DNA from: Legionellales bacterium | GTDB lineage: Bacteria > Pseudomonadota > Gammaproteobacteria > WLWR01 | Assembly (NCBI GenBank): GCA_012103495.1 | Contig: WLWR01000084.1 | Coordinates: forward strand, 1-7,190 | Length of the DNA stretch: 7,190 nt | Direction of reading: 5' to 3' | Shown: positions 1 to 5,789 of the stretch, one piece after another | How the letters are laid out: every line of letters begins with the position of its first letter | Position numbering within the stretch: the stretch's first letter is position 1 | Notes under the pieces: model-generated | What the model was told of the DNA's origin: nothing | The model's input: only the letters and a program-made list of their open reading frames with translations | Database searches by the model: none | Made by a program: the position numbers and the translations under genes

Positions 1-576
1 CGTGCCGGAGTTTATTTAAAAACCAGTGTGTTTCAACACTTTCGTAACCGCATTCCTTGGATCACCGGCCTTGCCATTATCGGTTTGATTTCCGGCTACA
101 TTTTGCACGCGTATGAAGAAACGCTGACAGCATTTATTATTTTGGCATTGTATGTTCCTATGATCACCGACACCGGTGGCAACACCGGCAGTCAATCAGC
201 CACCGTCGTGATTCGCGCCTTGGCCCTGGGAGAAATTAGCGTTAGTGATGGATTACGGGTATTGTTTAAAGAGTTTCGCGTTTCTGTGTTGATCGCTGTC
301 GTTTTAGGCGTGGTAACCTTTTTAAAAATTTTATTACTATCCGGCGGTCAAGCCAACAATTTGGCCGCATCACTTATGAGCATTGCTTTGGTGATCACTT
401 CTGCATTGATGCTACAAGTGATCACCTCCACCATGGTTGGCGCAATTTTGCCAGTGATCGTCGCTAAATTTAAATTGGATCCAGCCACCGTCGCCAGCCC
501 TACACTCACCACCTTGGTAGACATTTCAGGATTGTTGATTTTCTTTGCCTTAGCCAGTCGCATTTTGGGTATTTGA
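1..576 (+). CDS. mgtE: Magnesium transporter MgtE, C-terminal membrane part (5' end cut by window edge)
   Basis: This is the 3' part of a gene whose frame is open from base 1, so the true start lies to the left; 191 residues are visible. The fragment matches the membrane domain of the MgtE family, Mg2+-gated channels of the inner membrane. The strongest evidence is the family signature DTGGNTGSQSATVVIRALAL followed by GEI, whose acidic and Gly-rich residues line the ion pore in known members. Several hydrophobic stretches follow one another, as expected for the five-helix pore domain: an early segment around ITGLAIIGLISGYIL, the segment just before the signature, and three more before the stop. 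The cytosolic N and CBS domains that sense Mg2+ would lie outside the window. The GTG at 28 is an internal codon, not a start. I see no clear hairpin-plus-T-run terminator after the stop. Family assignment is very secure; the exact ion preference is inferred from the family. Confidence 0.95.
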   Translation, partial: RAGVYLKTSVFQHFRNRIPWITGLAIIGLISGYILHAYEETLTAFIILALYVPMITDTGGNTGSQSATVVIRALALGEISVSDGLRVLFKEFRVSVLIAVVLGVVTFLKILLLSGGQANNLAASLMSIALVITSALMLQVITSTMVGAILPVIVAKFKLDPATVASPTLTTLVDISGLLIFFALASRILGI

Positions 577-661
577 TTATCAATACACTAGAGCGGCGAA
601 TGATTTAAATTTTAGAGAAAAACCATACCCATCACCAATGAAGTTGCGAGTGCTACTTGCG

Positions 662-680
662 TTTGGCGCTTGTTGCCAAA
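662..680. repeat. Perfect 6-bp inverted repeat in the mgtE-metN gap
   Basis: TTTGGC (662-667) and GCCAAA (675-680) are exact inverted copies around a 7-base loop. The hairpin is not followed by a run of T on either side, so it does not look like an intrinsic terminator. It lies between the mgtE stop and the predicted metN promoter. It may be a weak transcript-end structure for mgtE, a protein-binding site, or chance. The remaining bases between the mgtE stop and this repeat show nothing that I recognise. Confidence 0.4.
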
Positions 681-690
681 GTGTGGTGAG

Positions 691-700
691 TGGTTAACCA
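691..700. promoter_or_regulatory. 10-base perfect palindrome upstream of the metN promoter; candidate operator
   Basis: TGGTTAACCA is a perfect palindrome, centred about 45 bases upstream of the predicted transcription start (about 741) and ending 5 bases before the predicted -35 hexamer. That is a usual position for an activator or repressor dimer site. It does not resemble the MetJ box (AGACGTCT), so the regulator is unknown. A 10-base palindrome can occur by chance. Confidence 0.35.
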
Positions 701-705
701 AGGTT

Positions 706-734
706 TTGCATTTATCCACTGTTATCTTTATACT
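706..734 (+). promoter_or_regulatory. Predicted sigma70-type promoter for metNIQ
   Basis: TTGCAT (706-711) is a partial -35 match, followed by exactly 17 bases and TATACT (729-734), a five-of-six match to the -10 consensus. Transcription would start near 741, leaving a leader of about 120 nt before metN. It is the best promoter-like sequence I found in the gap, and it faces a complete operon. It is a prediction from sequence only. Confidence 0.6.
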
Positions 735-754
735 GTGTGCCTATTTTAAAGTGA

Positions 755-836
755 GCGCCGATTTGACTATCAGATTGCGGGCGCATAACAAATTCAGCTA
801 AAGCGTACAGCTTAATCTCTAGCGACCGCTTAGTTG
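755..836 (+). promoter_or_regulatory. Structured leader of metNIQ: two possible stem-loops
   Basis: Two inverted repeats fall inside the predicted untranslated leader. The first pairs GCGCC (755-759) with GGCGC (780-784) around a 20-base loop. The second pairs 795-805 with 827-836: ten base pairs, including one G-U pair and one bulged A (802), around a loop of about 21 bases. Neither ends in a T-run, so neither is an obvious attenuator. I checked for the conserved core of the SAM-I riboswitch and for tandem MetJ boxes and saw neither. The structures may affect translation or stability of the metN message, or may have no function. Confidence 0.3.
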
Positions 837-862
837 AAGCAATTCGAGTAAGACGAACCATC

Positions 863-1900
863 ATGATTGAGCTTATCAACGTCAGCAAAACCTACTTTAG
901 TCGCAAACGCGCCATTCAAGCGTTGGATCAAATTAATCTCACCATCCAAGCCAATGAAATCTTTGGTATTATTGGCCAAAGTGGCGCAGGGAAAAGTACA
1001 TTATTACGTTGTATGAACCTATTGGATCGCCCCACCAACGGCCAAGTCATCGTCAATGATCAAGATCTCACCCAATTATCACCACTGCAATTACGCCAAG
1101 CACGTCACCGTATTGGCATGATTTTTCAACATTTCAATTTACTCCATTCACAAACCGTTTATCAAAATGTAGCCTTACCATTAAAGTTACTCGGGCAGGA
1201 TAAAACAACCATCGCCCGTAAAGTACAAGCGATGTTGGAAGTTGTCGGGCTAGCCGACTATCAGCATCGATACCCAGCTCAATTAAGCGGTGGCCAAAAA
1301 CAGCGAATAGCCATTGCTCGAACCTTAGCCGGCGACCCTAGCGTATTGTTGTGTGATGAAGCCACTTCTGCTTTGGATCCACGCACCACATTAGATATCT
1401 TAGAATTGTTGCGTCGCATTAATCAGCAATTGCAATTAACCATTGTATTGATCACCCACGAAATGGATGTGATGAAAACTATTTGTGATCGGGTGGCCAT
1501 TTTGGATCAAGGACACATTATTGAGCAAGCTGATGTGGTAACGTTATTTAGTCAACCACAAACCGAGTTGGGACAATTATTAACCCATGCTTGTTTGCAA
1601 CACGAATTACCTGTCTCCTTAAGTCAACGAATCAAACCCACCCCACAATCGAGCACTGCTTACCCCCTATTGCAATTATATTTTGTCGGTGAATCAGCCA
1701 CCAAACCCATCATGGCTCAATTGATTCAGCAAACAAAATTGCCGATTAATATTGTGCAAGCCAACATGGAATACATTAAGCAGCAACCCATTGGCGTGAT
1801 GACCATTGAAGTGCGTGCACAACCGGTCGAATTGGAAAACATCATACGTTACTTTAACGAACAAGGATTAACCGTGGAGTTAATTGGTTATGTCCATTAA
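863..1900 (+). CDS. metN: Methionine ABC importer, ATP-binding subunit MetN
   Basis: MetN is the cytosolic ATPase that powers uptake of L- and D-methionine through MetI. The 345 residues match the usual length. Visible motifs in order: Walker A GQSGAGKS (38-45), Q-loop glutamine 89 in MIFQHFNLL, ABC signature LSGGQ (141-145), Walker B VLLCDE (161-166) with catalytic Glu166, D-loop SALD (169-172) and switch His199. Residues from about 268 to the end form the C-terminal NIL domain, which in E. coli MetN binds methionine and shuts off transport when the cell is full (transinhibition). The ATG at 863 gives the standard N-terminus MIELINVSKTY; the ribosome site in front of it is weak, with no clear AGGAGG. 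It is the first gene of metN-metI-metQ, and its end overlaps metI by 11 bases, suggesting coupled translation. Confidence 0.97.
   Translation: MIELINVSKTYFSRKRAIQALDQINLTIQANEIFGIIGQSGAGKSTLLRCMNLLDRPTNGQVIVNDQDLTQLSPLQLRQARHRIGMIFQHFNLLHSQTVYQNVALPLKLLGQDKTTIARKVQAMLEVVGLADYQHRYPAQLSGGQKQRIAIARTLAGDPSVLLCDEATSALDPRTTLDILELLRRINQQLQLTIVLITHEMDVMKTICDRVAILDQGHIIEQADVVTLFSQPQTELGQLLTHACLQHELPVSLSQRIKPTPQSSTAYPLLQLYFVGESATKPIMAQLIQQTKLPINIVQANMEYIKQQPIGVMTIEVRAQPVELENIIRYFNEQGLTVELIGYVH
1875..1879 (+). promoter_or_regulatory. Ribosome binding site that selects the metI start
   Basis: TGGAG lies inside the end of metN, 10 bases before the ATG at 1890 but only 4 bases before the TTG at 1884. The spacing favours the ATG as the metI start. 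Confidence 0.5.
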
Positions 1901-2540
1901 TTTATTAACAGAATTAGGATTTGCCACTTGGCAAACCTTATACATGGTTGGCGTAGCCAGTGGCATCGCAGTCATCATTGGTCTGCCATTGGGTATTATT
2001 TTATTCACCACACGGTCGGGTGGTATTTTGGCCAAACCAGCGTTTAACAAATTGTTGGGAAGCATGGTCAATGCCCTGCGATCAATTCCATTTATTATTT
2101 TATTGGTCGCCATCATTCCATTCACACGTTGGGTGGTGGGCACCTCAATTGGGGCCACCGCAGCCATTATTCCCTTGGCCGTCGGCGCCATTCCTTTTTT
2201 AGCACGTATTATTGAAAACGCGCTGGAAGAGGTCAGCAAAGGTCTCATTGAAGCAGGTCAAGCTATGGGAGCTTCCGCCTTGCAAATCATTCGTTATATT
2301 TTATTGCCAGAAGCATTGTCTGGTATCATCAATGGCATCACAGTAACGGTGATTACTCTCGTCAGTTATTCAGCCATGGCCGGTGTGGTCGGCGGTGGTG
2401 GTTTGGGTGATTTAGCCATTCGCTACGGTTATCAACGGTTTGATGCGATGGTTATGTTGACAACCATCGTTATTTTGATTGTCATCGTACAATTGATGCA
2501 AATGTTTGGCGATTATTTAGCAAAGAGAGTCAACCATTAA
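1890..2540 (+). CDS. metI: Methionine ABC importer, permease subunit MetI
   Basis: MetI forms the homodimeric inner-membrane channel of the methionine importer. From the ATG at 1890 the protein is 216 residues, close to the E. coli protein (217). An in-frame TTG at 1884 would add two residues but is badly placed relative to the ribosome site. Family features: an N-terminal membrane segment from about residue 15 to 40, the conserved stretch RSIPFIILLVAIIPFTR (64-80), VGTSIG (83-88), and the EAA coupling loop (from Glu121, EAGQAMGASALQI) that docks on the MetN Q-loop region. SYSAMAGVVGGGGLGDLA (159-176) is also typical, followed by a last hydrophobic segment (about 187-205). It overlaps metN by 11 bases and is followed by metQ 17 bases later. 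The assignment is secure. Confidence 0.96.
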   Translation: MSINLLTELGFATWQTLYMVGVASGIAVIIGLPLGIILFTTRSGGILAKPAFNKLLGSMVNALRSIPFIILLVAIIPFTRWVVGTSIGATAAIIPLAVGAIPFLARIIENALEEVSKGLIEAGQAMGASALQIIRYILLPEALSGIINGITVTVITLVSYSAMAGVVGGGGLGDLAIRYGYQRFDAMVMLTTIVILIVIVQLMQMFGDYLAKRVNH

Positions 2541-2546
2541 AAAACT

Positions 2547-2551
2547 AGGAG
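2547..2551 (+). promoter_or_regulatory. Strong ribosome binding site of metQ
   Basis: AGGAG with a 6-base spacer to the ATG at 2558. It is clearly better than the site before metN, which fits the need for more binding protein than ATPase or permease in ABC importers (inference). Confidence 0.7.
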
Positions 2552-2557
2552 AAATTC

Positions 2558-3358
2558 ATGCGCATAATACAATGGCTTACTGGGAGTTTTATTTTGCTAT
2601 TGACACTAATAGGTTGTGGCAACCAAGAACGCCCCCTACGAGTTGGAGTGATCAGTGGACCCGAAGCTACCTTAATGACTGTTGCGCAACAAGTGGCGAA
2701 ACAACACGGCGTTGATTTTGAAATTGTCGAATTCACCGATTATGCCATTCCCAACATTGCATTACACGATGGTAGCATCGATGCCAATGTGTACCAGCAT
2801 CTTCCCTATTTACAAGCAGCCCAAGCCAACCAAGGATATAATTTCACCGTGATTGGTAAAACATTTATTTACCCTATGGGTGGGTATTCCAGTAAGCACC
2901 AACAATTAAGTGATTTGCCCCAACGTGCCGTCGTAGCCATTCCCAACGATCCCAGCAATGAAGGTCGCGCGTTGATTTTATTACAACAAGCCGGATTGAT
3001 TACTTTGAATAAAACCGCAGGATTCAACGCCACCCCCAGCGACATTGTCGACAATCCCAAACAATTACGTTTTAGAACCTTGGATGCAGCGCAATTACCA
3101 CGTGTATTAGCCGATGTGGATTTAGCCCTTATTAATAGCAATTTTGCCGTGGCTGGCGATCTATCTCCAGAACGAGATGCGGTATTATTAGAAGATGAAA
3201 ATTCACCGTACGCTAATTTAATCGTGGTACGCACCAGTGATCAAACCAATCCCGAATTACTTGCTATCGTAGAAGCCTATCAATCCACTGAAGTCATCAC
3301 CGCCGCTAAGCAATTGTTTGGCAACCAAGCGCTTCCTGCCTGGCAAGAACAACCTTAG
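2558..3358 (+). CDS. metQ: Methionine-binding lipoprotein MetQ (NlpA family)
   Basis: MetQ binds methionine outside the inner membrane and delivers it to MetI-MetN. The 266-residue protein begins with a lipoprotein signal: Arg3, a hydrophobic core (about residues 6-18) and the lipobox LIGC, making Cys20 the predicted lipidated residue. The mature part matches the NlpA/MetQ family throughout: RVGVISGPEATLM (28-40), DANVYQHLPYL (75-85), FIYPMGGYS (103-111), IPNDPSNEGRA (128-138) and SPYANLIVVR (216-225). E. coli MetQ has the closely similar segments DANAFQHKPYL, VPNDPTNLGR and SPYVNLIVTR. The start is fixed by a strong ribosome site and by the signal peptide. The gene closes the metNIQ operon. 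NlpA-family proteins can bind other small amino acids, but metN with a NIL domain directly upstream makes methionine the best call. Confidence 0.95.
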   Translation: MRIIQWLTGSFILLLTLIGCGNQERPLRVGVISGPEATLMTVAQQVAKQHGVDFEIVEFTDYAIPNIALHDGSIDANVYQHLPYLQAAQANQGYNFTVIGKTFIYPMGGYSSKHQQLSDLPQRAVVAIPNDPSNEGRALILLQQAGLITLNKTAGFNATPSDIVDNPKQLRFRTLDAAQLPRVLADVDLALINSNFAVAGDLSPERDAVLLEDENSPYANLIVVRTSDQTNPELLAIVEAYQSTEVITAAKQLFGNQALPAWQEQP

Positions 3359-3376
3359 TCACTCAAGGGGCTCTGC
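3359..3376. other. 18-base gap between convergent operons, no terminator seen
   Basis: The metQ stop (3356-3358) and the tatD stop on the other strand (3377-3379) face each other across 18 bases. I see no G/C hairpin followed by a T-run here or just inside either gene. Transcripts may therefore overlap at their 3' ends, or termination may depend on Rho. Confidence 0.6.
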
Positions 3377-4156
3377 TTATTGCACCGCCAAAGCAAACAA
3401 TTTGAAAAAATTTTTCGTGGTGGCTTGCGCTACCTCTTCGTATGATACTTGTTTAATCTCAGCGACTTTTTCGGCGACGTATTTCACATACTGTGGTTCA
3501 TTGGGTTTACCCCGAAAGGGAACTGGCGCCAAATACGGTGAATCGGTTTCAATGAGCAGTCGGTCCAATGGTACTTTGCGTACCACATCAACAAGTTCCT
3601 GTGCATTACGAAAAGTGACAATCCCAGAAATCGAAATATAAAAACCCAAGTCCAAACAGCGTTTAGCCATGTCCCAATTTTCTGTAAAACAATGCATGAC
3701 CCCACCAATATGATCGGCTTGCTCTTGTTGCATGATGTTGACGGTGTCAGTGGGTGCTTGTCGCGAGTGAATGATCAATGGTTTTTGTACGTGACGCGCA
3801 ACTTGAATGTGACGCCGGAATCGATCCTGTTGCCAGGTCAATTCGCCATTGCTGCGATAATAATCCAATCCAGTTTCACCAATAGCGACAATTTTATCAT
3901 GTTGCGCTAATTCGATGAGTTGCTGGGTATTGGGTTCAACTTCATCGGTCACATTCGGATGCAATCCAACCGAAGCAAAAACATTCGAATACTGTTCAGC
4001 AATGCTCAGGACTCGAGGAAAATGGGTTAAATCAATGGATACACACAAGAAATGACTGACATCATGGTCTTGCGCTGCCGCTAATGCGGCAGTTAAATCT
4101 TGCTGATATTCCGTCAAATCCAAACAATCCAAATGACAATGTGAATCGACTAACAT
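3377..4156 (-). CDS. tatD: TatD-family metal-dependent deoxyribonuclease (YcfH type)
   Basis: The protein belongs to the TatD family of TIM-barrel hydrolases; characterised members are 3'-5' DNA exonucleases linked to repair of oxidative damage and DNA breakdown. At 259 residues it has normal length. The expected metal ligands are all visible: His6 and His8 in DSHCHLD, Glu94 in GETGLDY (93-99), His130 in LIIHSR, His155 in MHCF and Asp205 in ETDSPYL. The motif GLHP (64-67) and the end segment PFRGKPNEPQYV are also typical. It follows holB by 2 bases, and its ribosome site lies inside holB, so translation is probably coupled. By position it corresponds to E. coli ycfH, downstream of holB, rather than to the tatD gene of the Tat operon; the two paralogues are hard to tell apart by sequence alone. 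Substrate is inferred from the family. Confidence 0.93.
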   Translation of the reverse strand: MLVDSHCHLDCLDLTEYQQDLTAALAAAQDHDVSHFLCVSIDLTHFPRVLSIAEQYSNVFASVGLHPNVTDEVEPNTQQLIELAQHDKIVAIGETGLDYYRSNGELTWQQDRFRRHIQVARHVQKPLIIHSRQAPTDTVNIMQQEQADHIGGVMHCFTENWDMAKRCLDLGFYISISGIVTFRNAQELVDVVRKVPLDRLLIETDSPYLAPVPFRGKPNEPQYVKYVAEKVAEIKQVSYEEVAQATTKNFFKLFALAVQ

Positions 4157-4158
4157 GC

Positions 4159-5163
4159 CTAACTCCTATGCCTGGCGGCCAATAGTTGTAATAACCAATG
4201 ATCCATCAATAAAGATAAATTCAATGAAATTCCCGATAAATAATCTTGTTTACATCGCAAGACATGTTGCAATATTTGCAATATTTTATCCATCCGCAAT
4301 TGTTGACTCAATTGCGTCAGTAACTGACGATGGTTGGCATAAGTTAATGGCTGATTTGTATCGGTCCAATGACAACGTAAAAGATCCAATAATCCACTGC
4401 TCAACCAATCAAATACCTCATGAGTCACCGGTGAGGTTTTTTGATCAAAGCTCACAAACTGTGCCTGTTGTATTCGTGTCAATAATGCGTCTATCCATTG
4501 TTCCTGACGTGTATCATCATTATTTTCAGCCAACCTTATTGCCATCAATGGCGCACCCTGTGCACGCTGTAAGAGTGCACGAACCTGTTGCGCAGGCTGA
4601 TTAATTTGTTGCATCAACCAAGGTTCACTAATTTCGATAAGTGGTGTTGCCACTGGCACTTTTTGGCAACGACTGATAATCGTCGCCGGTAACCGCCACA
4701 GTTGATCAGCGACCAATAAAAATATTGTGCGATCATATGGTTCTTCTAACGATTTTAACAAAGCGTTAGCAGCGGCCTGATTCATACTGTCTGCATGCTG
4801 GATTAAAATAACTCGGTAGCCATTCGCAAAATGATGGGTTTGACCCAACCCTTGAGTTAATTGACGAATTTGATCCACTTTAATCGCTTTGCCTACATCA
4901 ATAGGCGCCACAATAAAATAATCCGGACAGGTATCGGCTTGCACCCATCGACACACTTGGCATTGTCCACAAGCCACTGCGTGTGTTGCCTGTTCAACAC
5001 ACAACAACCAATGGGCAAATTGTTGCGCCAGCTGTGTTTTTCCTATACCTGCTTGCCCGATGAACAATAGTGCATGTGGCAACCGCTGCGCATGGTATTG
5101 TTGTTGTAACAATTGCCAAGCGGGTTGTAGCCATGGAGGCATAGACATGATTGCGGTGTTCAT
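4159..5163 (-). CDS. holB: DNA polymerase III subunit delta' (clamp loader)
   Basis: HolB is the delta' subunit of the clamp loader, which opens the beta ring and places it on primed DNA. The protein is 334 residues, matching E. coli delta' (334). Visible features: HALLFIGQAGIGKT with an intact P-loop (36-43), zinc-binding cysteines C55, C65, C68 and C71, the segment ANALLKSLEEP (132-142), and SRC (164-166), whose arginine corresponds to the finger that acts on the neighbouring ATPase subunit. The C-terminal collar region (about 200-334) is weakly conserved, as usual. The ATG at 5163 overlaps the tmk stop as ATGA, typical of coupled translation; no good ribosome site precedes it. Met6 or Met8 could be the real start, since family members often begin close to the PWL motif (10-12). 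E. coli delta' has lost its P-loop, whereas this one keeps the consensus residues. Confidence 0.94.
   Translation of the reverse strand: MNTAIMSMPPWLQPAWQLLQQQYHAQRLPHALLFIGQAGIGKTQLAQQFAHWLLCVEQATHAVACGQCQVCRWVQADTCPDYFIVAPIDVGKAIKVDQIRQLTQGLGQTHHFANGYRVILIQHADSMNQAAANALLKSLEEPYDRTIFLLVADQLWRLPATIISRCQKVPVATPLIEISEPWLMQQINQPAQQVRALLQRAQGAPLMAIRLAENNDDTRQEQWIDALLTRIQQAQFVSFDQKTSPVTHEVFDWLSSGLLDLLRCHWTDTNQPLTYANHRQLLTQLSQQLRMDKILQILQHVLRCKQDYLSGISLNLSLLMDHWLLQLLAARHRS
4163..4167 (-). promoter_or_regulatory. Ribosome binding site of tatD, inside the end of holB
   Basis: On the minus strand AGGAG sits 6 bases before the tatD ATG and just ahead of the holB stop codon (4161-4159). Ribosomes finishing holB would pass directly over it, which suggests translational coupling. 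Confidence 0.65.
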
Positions 5164-5789
5164 GAAGATTGATAAGTGGTTAACAATGTTTTGGTGATGG
5201 CTTGCTGCACTGTGGTAAACGGTTGACTGGCATCAATGGTAACAACGTTGGGACACTGCTCAGCCAATTGCAAATATCGATTGCGTACGCGTGTATAAAA
5301 TTCCAATCCCAATTGTTCAAATCGCCCCAACGCACCACGTTTTCTCGCTCGCTCTAACGCGATTTCCGGTGGCAAATCGAGATATAAGGTTAAATGCGGC
5401 CAAAAGTCATCAAACAACCAGTGATGTAATTGTTGCAACCACGCTTCCGGCAATTGACGTCCACCCCCCTGATACGCTCGGGTTGATAATTCATGCCGAT
5501 CACTGATCACCCATTGCCCAACCGCCAACGCCGGTTGCACTACTTGATGCACGACTTGTACCCGACTGGCATACATTAACAGTAATTCACTGTGAGGGTG
5601 CCAAGATTCAGAAGGTTCGGTTTGCCCTAGCAATTGGCGAATGTGTTCAGCCAATGCAGTGCCGCCCGGTTCACGCGTCGTGATCCAATCGTCCACGCCT
5701 AATTGAGGCAGTAATTGGGTCACCGTTTGCATAGCGCTGGTTTTTCCAGCACCGTCAATACCTTCAATGACAATGTATTGTGCCGCCAT
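5160..5789 (-). CDS. tmk: Thymidylate kinase (dTMP kinase)
   Basis: Tmk phosphorylates dTMP to dTDP with ATP, an essential step of dTTP supply in the cytosol. The 209 residues are normal for the family. Motifs in order: P-loop GIDGAGKT (10-17), TREPGGT (38-44), the DRH motif (97-99) and STRAYQGGGR (102-111), which bind the nucleotide substrate, and a LID region RARKRGALGR (147-156). A basic LID, with no basic residue inside the P-loop, is the E. coli type. DRH where many bacteria have DRY or DRF is also seen in E. coli Tmk. The ATG at 5789 has an AGGAG site 9 bases upstream (5799-5803), which supports it. The start lies 26 bases inside the open frame of mltG, and the stop overlaps the holB start by 4 bases, so the gene sits in a tight operon. 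Confidence 0.96.
   Translation of the reverse strand: MAAQYIVIEGIDGAGKTSAMQTVTQLLPQLGVDDWITTREPGGTALAEHIRQLLGQTEPSESWHPHSELLLMYASRVQVVHQVVQPALAVGQWVISDRHELSTRAYQGGGRQLPEAWLQQLHHWLFDDFWPHLTLYLDLPPEIALERARKRGALGRFEQLGLEFYTRVRNRYLQLAEQCPNVVTIDASQPFTTVQQAITKTLLTTYQSS

Noticed and set aside
577..680. Intrinsic terminator after mgtE
   Set aside because: The only clear hairpin (662-680) lies about 85 bases after the stop and has no T-run.
577..862. SAM-I riboswitch or tandem MetJ boxes upstream of metNIQ
   Set aside because: The conserved riboswitch core elements and AGACGTCT-like tandem boxes are not visible; only a lone AGACG near 851 was found.
1884..1889. TTG at 1884 as metI start
   Set aside because: It is only 4 bases from the ribosome site, while the ATG two codons later is well placed and gives the usual N-terminus.
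4155..4604. 149-residue open frame on the plus strand opposite holB
   Set aside because: It lies wholly antisense to a secure gene, has no family resemblance and no convincing ribosome site, so it is a shadow frame.
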